Assembly (NCBI GenBank): GCA_029053015.1
Contig: JAIDHX010000038.1
Span: 62,001-126,000, forward strand
Length of the DNA stretch: 64,000 nucleotides
Reading direction: 5' to 3'
Source: Lachnospiraceae bacterium
Lineage (GTDB): Bacteria; Bacillota; Clostridia; Lachnospirales; Lachnospiraceae
Positions 35,823-44,817 of this stretch are shown here, in pieces; the first letter of the stretch is position 1; each line of letters begins with the position of its first letter. The notes below the pieces were generated by a model. It searched no databases, was not told where the DNA came from, and worked only from the letters and a program-made list of their open reading frames with translations. The translations under genes and the position numbers were made by a program.

Positions 35823-37622
35823 TCATTTAATATCTTCCAATATATCCTTCACAATTTTAAAGATATCCCGGAAATTTTCAAACTCCTCTTTTTCGAGCGT
35901 TGGAACAACAGTATATGCAAAATCAACTTTTGTATTATCTTTTATCCTAGCATAATACCATTCGCCAACATCAGGAACATTGAGCTCTACCGGTATGCCA
36001 TTACATAAAAAAGTATTTGTAAACGGCTCAAATTCCAGTTTTTTACCATTTACCTCTTTTTGTAAACTATCCTGTCCAAACAGATATTCAATAGAAAGAT
36101 TCTTAATCTTCTCTATCTTTTTGAGCATATCATTATTTGCTGGAATTACAAAGGCATATCCTTTTTTATTTTTATGGATTTTCCATGGATTTTCTTTTTC
36201 CGTGCCATAGTTTCCATCTAACTTAAACGCTTTTAATCCTGCATCGTCATTGTCAAATAGCCCTATTACGACTTTTGAAGAATCAAATCTCCAAGCACAA
36301 AGAGTATTTTTTAAAATTCCGGCACCTGCGATTGCATTTTCTTCTTGATCATCAAGCAAATTGCAACTCTTTATATCAAATGGACATTCATAGTCATACA
36401 ATTTCTCCCATGCAACTGATAAAATCTTAGCATCTGTCTTTCCTTCTGTTAATAAAACCGGTTTTTTAGAAATTTCCAACTCTGCTTCTAAATCTTTGAT
36501 TTTATCTTTGATTTTTGCATTCTCTTCAATGATATTTTTATACTCATCATATTGTCGCTGCAATATTCGTATATATCCGAGTTCTTCTTCTAAGGATGGA
36601 AGCTGCTCTGCATGTTCAAAATCTAAAATCTTAGTCTCATATAATACCTTAAAACATCTGTATCCCCTTCCTTTGTTTCTATGCCCCAAATCTATAAATG
36701 CCGGAGAATGTGTCGTCAACAAAATTAAACTGTTTCTGGCATATACTCTGTAAAAATCTTCTGCCATTTCTCGAGCCATATTAAATTCTAAAGAATTTTC
36801 GGGTTCCTCAAACCCCCATACAAAATTTTCACTGGCATTTTGAGCTATATAATTTAAAATACTTGGTATATATCTAACTCTAATACCGTCACCTCTATTT
36901 TCCAACGAAACAGTACCGTCTGCCATCCTTGTAATAATATGCAACGTCTTATATAATTCATCTACTTCTGTTGGCGTAGCTATCATTGAATCAACATTTG
37001 TTGCTTTCTTGAATTCATCACTTAGCTCTTTCGTAGCTACAACAACATTTTCATATAATGTCGAGAGAGATGATGTAAGTTGCTCATTGCCGGATAATTT
37101 CTTTGAATAAACTATATTTTGCAGCTTCTTCAACATTTCGTTAAACAATCTCTGATCCTTGATTGCCGGTACATAAATGTATCTTATATTATTTAAAAAT
37201 CGGGTAAGTGATGCTCTGCTTCTCGCATTATAGACTTGACCTTGCTTTTTCAGTTGCATTTCTATGTCATCTGTCATCTGTGGCAATTCATCATCTCTAT
37301 TCCATTTTTTTGATACTGTAAAGCTGTCAGGCAGCGTTTTTTCAAACTGCTTACCACGCCTAAAAGTGATTTTAATTTGTATAAACTGCTTGCCTTTAAC
37401 CGTTTCTCTGCGCACTTCTTCTAATCGTTGTAAGTTGTAATTTTCTTTAAAATTATAGTCTCCATCATATACAATATGGTTATTGAAAAACAGATTAAGC
37501 GCTTTCAATACATTTGATTTTCCTGCATCATTTTTTCCCGAAAAAACATTAATATCATTAATATTAGCAATCGTTACTCTATAAATAGATCTAAAATATT
37601 GTATTTCTATTTTTTCAATCAT
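35823..37622 (-). CDS. OLD-family ATPase/TOPRIM nuclease
   Basis: 599 residues from MIEKIEIQYF, chosen because GGGGGAC lies upstream and this is the normal start of the SMC-like fold. Walker A GKNDAGKSN is at 29-37, the ABC-type Walker B region reads FEEPENSLE, and the C-terminal TOPRIM domain has LLTEGKTDAKIL and GLFDNDDAG with the acidic metal-binding residues. This is the layout of OLD/GajA-type nucleases. It follows the cytosine methyltransferase by about 70 bases and precedes DrmD by 4. No GajB-like helicase is beside it, so it does not form a Gabija pair here. Confidence 0.85.
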   Translation of the reverse strand: MIEKIEIQYFRSIYRVTIANINDINVFSGKNDAGKSNVLKALNLFFNNHIVYDGDYNFKENYNLQRLEEVRRETVKGKQFIQIKITFRRGKQFEKTLPDSFTVSKKWNRDDELPQMTDDIEMQLKKQGQVYNARSRASLTRFLNNIRYIYVPAIKDQRLFNEMLKKLQNIVYSKKLSGNEQLTSSLSTLYENVVVATKELSDEFKKATNVDSMIATPTEVDELYKTLHIITRMADGTVSLENRGDGIRVRYIPSILNYIAQNASENFVWGFEEPENSLEFNMAREMAEDFYRVYARNSLILLTTHSPAFIDLGHRNKGRGYRCFKVLYETKILDFEHAEQLPSLEEELGYIRILQRQYDEYKNIIEENAKIKDKIKDLEAELEISKKPVLLTEGKTDAKILSVAWEKLYDYECPFDIKSCNLLDDQEENAIAGAGILKNTLCAWRFDSSKVVIGLFDNDDAGLKAFKLDGNYGTEKENPWKIHKNKKGYAFVIPANNDMLKKIEKIKNLSIEYLFGQDSLQKEVNGKKLEFEPFTNTFLCNGIPVELNVPDVGEWYYARIKDNTKVDFAYTVVPTLEKEEFENFRDIFKIVKDILEDIK

Positions 37623-37692
37623 TAATCTTGTCCCCCATACCTGTATTGTACAATTGTATATTAAATATTTCTTTACAATTATTTTTCCAAAC

Positions 37693-39027
37693 TTATGCAA
37701 TAATGCTGTTTTTCGACTGCATATCTTTTGTTACGGATGCCTCCGCTTTCTGAGTTTCTATCATCTTGCGAATCGCTTCCGCAATCCTTCTTGCCATTAT
37801 TGGTGGAACAGCATTCCCAATCTGTACATACTGTGACGTGCGATTTCCTTCAAAATAATAGCTATGTGGAGATGTCTGCAGTCTGGCAGCCTCCCGCCCC
37901 GAAATAGAACGGCACTGATTTATATCCGGATGAATAAAATAATGGCCATCTTTTGAAAGATGCGCCAACACAGTATGACAGCTTGTGCAATCACCCTCAA
38001 CAACTTTAAAACGATCAATAAACGATGTCTGGTTCCTGTGCGTTTTCAATTCATCCGGTAGTTCTGAGTATTTCAACCGCCGATGATTATTATTCCATGC
38101 CTCTATCGCCCGACGATATATCTCTACATCTCGTGGAGTATTATTTCTTGCCACATGGTGGGTAAGAACGTCATTGCGTGTACGAAGCTGATTGTCTTTG
38201 ACATACCGACTTGCCTGTGCACAGGGAACCCTATATGTAAATTCCTGCTCTCCCCGTTCAAGCACAGGCAAATCAGAAAGCAAATCATTTACTAATGCTT
38301 TACTCTGAAGTTTCTCAAAAACAGGGTAATGATAATTTGTTCCCTTTCTCCATCCAATAATAATCAGACGTTTACGATTTTGGAGAACTCCAAAATCCAC
38401 TGCATTCTGTTCATGACATTCAATCACATATCCAACACGGCGAAGCTGTGCCTGCAAATTTTTGAAAGATGCACCTTTTCTTGCTGTCTTTAACCCCTCT
38501 ACATTTTCAAAAACAAATATATCTGGCTGATATTTTTTTAGAAAGCGCGCATACATCTTGTACAGTTCATTCCGTGGATCGTCACTCATAGGAACCAGCA
38601 TATGGCTGCTCTGTGCGCGACCTACAAGTGAATACGCTTGGCATGGAGGACCTCCAACTATTACATTTACCTTTTTAACATTATCCTCCTGCATAATGTC
38701 ATCAATTTGCCTGAATATCCCGGCAATATTTTCCGGCGACATCTCCGCATTTATGATTGTCTTTGTCACCTCATCAGGAATATACTGAAAAAGCTTTTCT
38801 CTGGTGATATTACCTCTTTCATATTCATAATACCAACGCATCAAAGGCTTATGTTTCTTCATGTAATGATATGCCGCCCTCGTCTCTAAAGTTGCTGCTG
38901 CCATAGCATTCATCTCAATATGTGCTATCGGATTGAAGCCTGCCTGGATAAATCCTTCGGACAGACCACCTGCACCTGCAAACAAATCTATAAAATTTAC
39001 TGTCGATCCGGACTCATCCACAAACAT
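37693..39027 (-). CDS. C5-cytosine DNA methyltransferase (DrmMII-like)
   Basis: 444 residues with all main motifs: AdoMet motif I DLFAGAGGLSEGF (14-26), catalytic PPCQ near 153 in VGGPPCQAYS, ENVEGL, QNRKRLIIIGWR, and motif X IGNAVPPIMARRI near the end. The target-recognition region is in about 270-380. It makes 5-methylcytosine; in class 2 DISARM the DrmMII methylase has this role, marking host DNA. The Vsr at the operon's end is its logical repair partner. Confidence 0.93.
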   Translation of the reverse strand: MFVDESGSTVNFIDLFAGAGGLSEGFIQAGFNPIAHIEMNAMAAATLETRAAYHYMKKHKPLMRWYYEYERGNITREKLFQYIPDEVTKTIINAEMSPENIAGIFRQIDDIMQEDNVKKVNVIVGGPPCQAYSLVGRAQSSHMLVPMSDDPRNELYKMYARFLKKYQPDIFVFENVEGLKTARKGASFKNLQAQLRRVGYVIECHEQNAVDFGVLQNRKRLIIIGWRKGTNYHYPVFEKLQSKALVNDLLSDLPVLERGEQEFTYRVPCAQASRYVKDNQLRTRNDVLTHHVARNNTPRDVEIYRRAIEAWNNNHRRLKYSELPDELKTHRNQTSFIDRFKVVEGDCTSCHTVLAHLSKDGHYFIHPDINQCRSISGREAARLQTSPHSYYFEGNRTSQYVQIGNAVPPIMARRIAEAIRKMIETQKAEASVTKDMQSKNSIIA

Positions 39028-39047
39028 ATCTGCCCTGTTCCTTTCTT

Positions 39048-39212
39048 TTATTTCTTTCGCAAATCTTTGGGCTTTTCAGCATTTTCTGGAATCAACCACA
39101 AATTTCCTTTCTTAATAGCTCCCGGAATGCGATCTTCATTGCAGTATATTGTTACCATACGACTTGAAATGCCCCATTTTTCTCCAGCTTCCTTAACAGT
39201 CAAATAGTCCAT
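39048..39212 (-). CDS. Small helix-turn-helix (excisionase-type) protein
   Basis: 54 residues; GGAGG seven bases upstream fixes the start at MDYLTV. The sequence TVKEAGEKWGISSRMVTIYC is a MerR/excisionase-like HTH, followed by a wing with IPGAIKKGNLWLIP. It is the first gene of the defence operon, directly after a promoter that contains an inverted repeat, so autoregulation or control of the operon is inferred. Confidence 0.75.
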   Translation of the reverse strand: MDYLTVKEAGEKWGISSRMVTIYCNEDRIPGAIKKGNLWLIPENAEKPKDLRKK

Positions 39213-39243
39213 CTCCAAACCTCCCTGCAAAACTATTTACATC

Positions 39244-39276
39244 CGAGATTATATTACAAAATCTCGAAATATTCAA
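39244..39276 (-). promoter_or_regulatory. Defence-operon promoter with inverted-repeat operator
   Basis: On the minus strand TTGAAT (39271-39276) and TATAAT (39248-39253) are exactly 17 bases apart. An inverted repeat CGAGATT-N9-AATCTCG (39244-39266) covers the spacer and the -10. The gene start is 35 bases downstream. Confidence 0.72.
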
Positions 39277-39409
39277 GTTTTGGAAATATAGAAAAATTGA
39301 TATACTTTTATTGGAACTTTTATAAATACACTGGGCTTGAGATATTCATCAAATCTCCAGCAATGGCATCAAATTCCAAAGATACTTTCTATATCTCATT
39401 ATTCTATTC

Positions 39410-39905
39410 TTCCGACAGTAAATGGGCGGATTACATTTTCCGCTACATTGTTGGAAAGAGCACATCCTCCATCAAGAAGATAATTCTCCATATATGGTTT
39501 CTAATTCTGGGCATAGAGCACTACTTTACCAAGCGCAGACCCTTTTTAAGTGTTTTTGAAGTCTATCCGGCACCAAAATTTCGTCTCAGATGTCCTCAGC
39601 ATCCGACACGGGTAATGTCTTTGAGCTTATTATACCCGGAGTATCCATCGGAATGGACATATCCTTTAAAGTCCTTCAGACAAGCGGCGGCATGATCACC
39701 ATTTCTGGATAGCCGATAGTCATAAAGGATGATTGGTTCTTTACCATCGTTACCACTCCGGCACAGTCACATGTAAGATTTTGTCTGTGGCTTTTTATCT
39801 TCTTCTTTTAAGCCTTGGACAGGAGTCTCATCACAATGAATGATATCCCGTTCCATTCGTTTCTCCCGAAAGTGATATACAGCCGACAAACATTTTTTCA
39901 ATCTT
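39410..39905 (-). pseudogene. Decayed IS66-family transposase
   Basis: Reading the minus strand, conserved IS66 segments appear: HCDETPVQGLKEEDKKPQ, then KSYM followed by a stop where family members have Trp, then CLKDFKGYVHSDGYSGYN and GC followed again by TGA. After a frameshift the terminal part continues as MENYLLDGGCALSNNVAEN and IRPFTVGR. Only about 165 of some 500 residues survive. It lies about 130 bases upstream of the defence promoter and marks past insertion activity at this border. Confidence 0.85.
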
Positions 39906-40053
39906 TTACCTCGTTTCTATCTAGCAATTTTAGTAAGTCTTATTACTGTAAGAAATCTTTTTTTCACGGCACATGCTAGTTTAAATAATTCTATTCCTCA
40001 TTTTTGTTTGCACTTCACTTATCACATGTTTATTAAAAACATACAATATTTCT

Positions 40054-43000
40054 TTAATACCCCCGCACCCCCTTAAAATACCGTATCAATATCTCCTTAA
40101 TATAATTATACCGCCTCGCATATGTATTCTCGATGCGTATCAGTTCAAATCCGTGCTCGCGGCATATCTCAGCTTTCTTCCTGTCGCGCTCGATGACGAC
40201 GCTGTCCTCTGCGTGCTCCCTGCCGTCCAGTTCGATGGCGAGGATGGGGATTTCGTTTTTGTGGTAGTCGCGCTCGTAGACGACAAAATCGAAGCGTCCC
40301 GTGTAGAACAAATCGTTGTAGCGGGTGTTGTTGTTAAATACATGGGCGATGCTGACTTCTTTCTGTACAACGCACTTTTTGTTGGTGTTTAGGACATTGT
40401 CAAGCGCGTGGTTCAGGTTGGTCAGAAAAGCGGCTTCCGTCTCTGTGCTGTAAGGCTTGATGCCGAGGGCACGCGAAGTGTTTACCTGTGGTGTGACTTG
40501 GGAAGTGCCGTTGCTTTGTACATACTGCACCAGTTCATAGAGGTCGTCCCGCTCGTCCGTGTGCAGCCGCTCCAGTTCCTTTTTGCTGGAAAAAATAATA
40601 AGCTGATTTTTAGCGCGGGAGGTCGCCACGTTGATAAGCTCTTTATTGTTCTTCAGCCAGCCATAGGTGCCCGTTCCCGTCTTGTCGGTGAGCGCCAGTG
40701 AAAAGAGAATCACGTCCTTTTCATCGCCCTGAAAAGCATGCACCGTACCGCAGGACACATTGCCAATTTCATTCTTTTTCAGCATATCATTGATGTAATC
40801 CTTCTGGTTGACGAAGGGCGTGATAACGCCGATGCGTTTGTCCGCGTTCTGCACGGCAAACCGCAGAATTTCCTCCGCCTCTCTGGGCGCAGTATTTCTG
40901 TAGTAGGTATGGTCGTCCGGAATATCCGTGAAAATAAGCGGCTGCGGTTCTTCATTTTGGCTTTTTATCACCAGCTTATTGTTGTAATATTTTCGGTTGT
41001 TAAACTCTATAATCTTTCTGTGGCAGCGGTAATGATGGCTCAGCAGAATTTCCCCACTCACTGCGTCACACGCCAAATAGGTTTTGTAAATGGAATTTTG
41101 AACATAGTCATACTCTTCCGTCACACCGTACTGCTTCCGCAGCTTTGCATTGTCCGCAGCGTCCAGCAGGATAACCGGACTGAGCTGCTGCGGGTCGCCC
41201 ACCAGCATAAGGTTTCTGCCCCGGATAATCGGCACCAGAGAAACCGCAATATTTCCCTGACTTGCCTCATCCATAATCACCATGTCAAAATAGGTCTCCG
41301 GCTGTCCGATTTTGTGCGCGGAAACAGACGTGGTCGCCACGATGGGGAATATCCTCTGAAACTTCTTTACATTCTCCGGCTTCTTCAGATAATCGTTAAA
41401 TTCCTTCACCCTGACTTCCTTACTGTCACTGTCCTGCGCTTCCATGCAGATAATTTTCAGCAAATCCTCGTTTTTCGGTTCCTTCAGGCGCTGTATGTAT
41501 TTTGCCGAGGTATAATATAAATACTGCTTAAATTCCTCCTCATCCTCCAGCACCAGCTTCAGCGCTTCCTCATCCGTAATTTCCCCGATTTGCGCCAGTT
41601 TTTCATTCACTTCTGCGAGCTGTACGCCCTGCAGGGAGGTCTGGAAGGTGAGATGCCTGTTGGTCCTCATCAGCTTTTCAATTGCTTCCTTCTTTTCCAA
41701 AAGCTCCAGTTTCTCCTCATGACGGCGCAGCAACTCTGTCAGTTTTTTCGTTCTGACAGACCTGTCATTTTTATTGCGTTTTAAGGTTCTGTCAAAGATA
41801 TTGAGCTTTTTTGTCCTTTCATACAACTCCTTCATATAATCCAGCGCTTCCGCGACTTTCTCGTCGCTGCCCAGCCGGATAATGGGAAACGCCACGTTTT
41901 CCCTGCCCCGGTAAGGAATCTTGCTGAGCGTAGCAAACACGCCGTCTATCGGATGGTTATTGTAAGATGCAAACAACACGGTTTTTTCATTGAAAAAGGC
42001 TGTCATAATAGTATTGACAATAGTGTTGGTTTTTCCGGTGCCGGGCGGTCCCTGTATATAGGCAAGCGGGTATTTTATGGCGTTATGAATCGCAAGAAGC
42101 TGATCCAAATTGATTTTTTTATTCAGCAAAACGGTGGGATAATCCTTCGTCCGGATAACAGGCTTCAACAGATTTCCGAAAAATGCATGGATCGGGATAC
42201 TTACTTTATCCTCGTCGTACATCTTGTGGATTGCCTCGTATTCATGGTGTAAATCCAACAGCATATCCCTTCCGATGGCAATCATGTACGGCATATCGTC
42301 CACACCGCTTATCTGCCGATTGCTTTGGGTAATTTTATCCTTGATTTTTTCTGCATTTTCCTCGAAATGCTCCAGCAGCGCATAATCCTCCGCATCCAAA
42401 AACCGCCGAATGCTCTGCTTGTTTCCGTTTATGGTAAACTCGGTGTTAATGCTGATTTCTTCCTCCTGCCGGAGTGTCCTGTTCTTCACGTCCAGTCTGA
42501 GCAGGCGGTATGCCAGCACATACAAGCCCTGTCTGGTGTGAACGCTCATCACATTCAGCGCCAACTGTTTTATTCTTGTGCTGAATACTTTTTTCGCCCC
42601 ATACTGGAAATTGGTTACAATTTCCTTAAACTGCTCCGGACTCAAATCGTATTTTCCCGCCCGCACACAGTCCCCGTCAAACTTGCTTATCAGCGCATAC
42701 TCTGTTTGATAGGGCGTAGTGTCCAGCTTGTTGCAGTCCACAAGATAATTGAGTATTTTCAAATTTGCAGCATGGTGAAACAGGGATTGGTATTTGATGG
42801 GATTTTGCTGAATATCGTTTTTCAGTCTGATATCCGTTTTGAAGTAAGAGCCGTCGATGACGGACGACGACAAGATGGAATCAACGTAGATTTTTAACTC
42901 CTGCGTGGTATATTTAGACAGATGAAGTCCTTCCACCTTCATGGACTTTTCGATGGGGTTGATGCTGATAATTCCTACCCAGTATTTTGTGATTTCCTCT

Positions 43001-43077
43001 TTTCCGTTCTTATATTCAATGCTGAGCCATTTTTCCTCATAGACCGCCCTGAATATATCGCGACAGATTGTATTCAT
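40054..43077 (-). CDS. Large SF1 (Upf1-like) helicase with WYL-like N-terminus and DUF2726-like C-terminus
   Basis: 1007 residues from the ATG at 43077; a GTG at 43092 overlaps the ribosome site and is less likely. Helicase motifs: Walker A GPPGTGKT near 345, VIMDEASQGN, VGDPQQLSPV, and motif VI TSRAKNQLIIF. Residues 10-60 resemble a WYL domain. The last 110 residues (FDFVVYERD ... LAIELDGREH) look like a DUF2726/Vsr-type restriction-endonuclease fold with a conserved D...E-L-D pattern. A role in nucleic acid repair or defence is inferred. It is next to, but separated by an IS relic from, the DISARM operon. Confidence 0.82.
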   Translation of the reverse strand: MNTICRDIFRAVYEEKWLSIEYKNGKEEITKYWVGIISINPIEKSMKVEGLHLSKYTTQELKIYVDSILSSSVIDGSYFKTDIRLKNDIQQNPIKYQSLFHHAANLKILNYLVDCNKLDTTPYQTEYALISKFDGDCVRAGKYDLSPEQFKEIVTNFQYGAKKVFSTRIKQLALNVMSVHTRQGLYVLAYRLLRLDVKNRTLRQEEEISINTEFTINGNKQSIRRFLDAEDYALLEHFEENAEKIKDKITQSNRQISGVDDMPYMIAIGRDMLLDLHHEYEAIHKMYDEDKVSIPIHAFFGNLLKPVIRTKDYPTVLLNKKINLDQLLAIHNAIKYPLAYIQGPPGTGKTNTIVNTIMTAFFNEKTVLFASYNNHPIDGVFATLSKIPYRGRENVAFPIIRLGSDEKVAEALDYMKELYERTKKLNIFDRTLKRNKNDRSVRTKKLTELLRRHEEKLELLEKKEAIEKLMRTNRHLTFQTSLQGVQLAEVNEKLAQIGEITDEEALKLVLEDEEEFKQYLYYTSAKYIQRLKEPKNEDLLKIICMEAQDSDSKEVRVKEFNDYLKKPENVKKFQRIFPIVATTSVSAHKIGQPETYFDMVIMDEASQGNIAVSLVPIIRGRNLMLVGDPQQLSPVILLDAADNAKLRKQYGVTEEYDYVQNSIYKTYLACDAVSGEILLSHHYRCHRKIIEFNNRKYYNNKLVIKSQNEEPQPLIFTDIPDDHTYYRNTAPREAEEILRFAVQNADKRIGVITPFVNQKDYINDMLKKNEIGNVSCGTVHAFQGDEKDVILFSLALTDKTGTGTYGWLKNNKELINVATSRAKNQLIIFSSKKELERLHTDERDDLYELVQYVQSNGTSQVTPQVNTSRALGIKPYSTETEAAFLTNLNHALDNVLNTNKKCVVQKEVSIAHVFNNNTRYNDLFYTGRFDFVVYERDYHKNEIPILAIELDGREHAEDSVVIERDRKKAEICREHGFELIRIENTYARRYNYIKEILIRYFKGVRGY

Positions 43078-43130
43078 ATGCTTTTCTTCCACCCTTATAC
43101 CCTGCGTACTGCAATTCCGTAAACAAACAA

Positions 43131-43646
43131 TTAAAAATCTATATCCATTGGATAAGAATCTTCAATCAGAAGATAATCCGCACCATATAGCCGGCACATT
43201 TGCAATGTCTTTGCGTTATCATACAGCAAAGTTTCCATTGTACAGTCCGAATCATCAAGCCGTTCTTCTATCGTACTTGCATACTGCTTGATATCATGAA
43301 AGTGATTTTGTATGTACGACTCGCTCATAACCAGACAGCGGTATTTGATATGGGGAAGATACTCCTCCTCAAAGCTTTTTTCCCAGTCATATGGAATATA
43401 ACAGCCTTCCACTATCAGATTCTGTTTGTTCTCAATCGCTGTTTTAATCATTTCCCTCACAATCGGCCACAGATAATCTGTCAGCGCTTCCTCGTCACTT
43501 AACGGTGTAAGCGTTGTGCTGTTGCTCCGTATCAGCCCCATTTTCAAATGGTCAATGGAAAGATAGGGATATTTATATTTTTCGAGAAGCCTTTGCGCAA
43601 ACGCTGTTTTTCCTGTATGTGATGCGCCCGCTATTAATAGTATCAT
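43131..43646 (-). CDS. P-loop AAA-type kinase-like protein
   Basis: 171 residues from MILLIAG, with GGAGG upstream. Walker A is GASHTGKT at about 7-14, followed by YPYLSIDHLKMGL and a LIVEGCYIP strand, typical of small zeta-toxin/2-phosphoglycerate kinase-like P-loop proteins. Substrate unknown. It lies about 55 bases before the start of the SF1 helicase gene on the same strand, so they may share a transcript. Confidence 0.75.
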   Translation of the reverse strand: MILLIAGASHTGKTAFAQRLLEKYKYPYLSIDHLKMGLIRSNSTTLTPLSDEEALTDYLWPIVREMIKTAIENKQNLIVEGCYIPYDWEKSFEEEYLPHIKYRCLVMSESYIQNHFHDIKQYASTIEERLDDSDCTMETLLYDNAKTLQMCRLYGADYLLIEDSYPMDIDF

Positions 43647-43869
43647 GTTAATCCTCCATGAAAAGTGACCTGATTTCATACTATCATCTATAAAGAATCG
43701 TGTCAAATCCGGTGTGGGAAACGTTTTTATCACCATTTCCTAAAATTCTTTTTTCTGTTATACTATAAACACGACACACAGATGTCATGTTTTATATGAT
43801 AATATCATTTTAACGGAAGCGTATGCAGGTGATACTATATCTATGCTTGCAATATGCGGAGGTATAGTC

Positions 43870-44817
43870 ATGAAAATAGACAGGTTGATTGGCATTTTAT
43901 CTGTTCTGCTGCAGAAGGATGTTGTTACGGCGCCCTATCTGGCGGAGCAGTTCGAAGTTTCCAGACGAACCATTAACCGCGATATCGAGGATTTGTGCAA
44001 AGCAGGTATTCCCATCGTGACAAAGCAGGGCACAAGTGGCGGCATTTCCATTATGGAAAATTACAAAATAGAGCGCACCCTGCTCACCAACACGGAAATG
44101 CTGGACATTCTTGCAGGACTGCGGGGGCTTGACAGCATCAACGGAACCAACCGCTACGGGCAGCTTATGGAAAAATTGTCCGTCGGTTCCTCCGATTTTA
44201 TGTCGGGCAGCCAGTCCGTGCTGATTGATTTATCCTCGTGGTACAAGGATTCTCTCGCTCCCAAAATTGAGTTGATTCGAAATGCCATAGACAATGGGCG
44301 GGAGCTTTCCTTTTTCTACTATTCGCCGACGGGAGAAAGCGAAAGAAACATCGAGCCGTATTATTTAATTTTCCGCTGGTCAAGCTGGTATGTGTGGGGC
44401 TGGTGCAAAAAGCGCAGGGATTTCCGTCTGTTTAAGTTAAACCGCATGGACAGGCTGCAAATATCGGAAACCTCTTTTCCGAAAAGACCGGTGCCGCTGC
44501 CTGATTTAAAGGACGAGCAGATTTTTCCCGGCGGTATCCGTGTAAAGGCGCTCTTCGATGCCTCATGCAAATGGCGTCTGGTCGAGGAATTCGGCACAGG
44601 CTGCTTTACGGAACTTCCTGACGGCAGACTGCTGTTTCACGCCGATTACACAAACAAGGAAAACCTCATCACATGGCTTTTAACCTTCCGCGAGCAGGCA
44701 GAGCTTTTGGAACCGGTGGAACTTCGGGAAGAATTGCTCACAGCATTGAGAAAGACTCTGAAACAGTATGAAACCCACACACGAAAGGAGATTGAAGATG
44801 AAATACCCATGGATTGA
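43870..44817 (+). CDS. YafY-type transcriptional regulator (HTH + WYL)
   Basis: 315 residues from MKIDRL, with GGAGG seven bases upstream. The N-terminal winged HTH (1-60, HTH_11) has APYLAEQFEVSRRTINRDIEDL; the WYL domain (about 130-215) has SFFYYSPTGE and IEPYYLIFRWSSWYVWGWC. WYL regulators bind nucleic acids or small ligands. It starts a plus-strand group of three genes with tight spacing, likely an operon with the MmcQ-like and GyrI-like genes. Confidence 0.88.
   Translation: MKIDRLIGILSVLLQKDVVTAPYLAEQFEVSRRTINRDIEDLCKAGIPIVTKQGTSGGISIMENYKIERTLLTNTEMLDILAGLRGLDSINGTNRYGQLMEKLSVGSSDFMSGSQSVLIDLSSWYKDSLAPKIELIRNAIDNGRELSFFYYSPTGESERNIEPYYLIFRWSSWYVWGWCKKRRDFRLFKLNRMDRLQISETSFPKRPVPLPDLKDEQIFPGGIRVKALFDASCKWRLVEEFGTGCFTELPDGRLLFHADYTNKENLITWLLTFREQAELLEPVELREELLTALRKTLKQYETHTRKEIEDEIPMD

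Noticed and set aside
39297-39695. Plus-strand open frame of 132 codons
   Set aside because: It is antisense to the decayed IS66 transposase and has no ribosome site or protein-like conservation.
39563-39720. Recoded UGA (tryptophan) codons in the IS66 frame
   Set aside because: The same frame also carries a frameshift and is truncated, and all other genes in the window use TGA as a normal stop, so decay explains it.
40738-41520. Long plus-strand open frame opposite the SF1 helicase
   Set aside because: It lies entirely inside the helicase gene, whose motifs are intact on the other strand.
35823-43077. OLD nuclease plus SF1 helicase as a Gabija (GajA-GajB) system
   Set aside because: The helicase is Upf1-like and far larger than GajB, is separated by a methylase, an HTH gene and an IS66 relic, and belongs to a different transcript.
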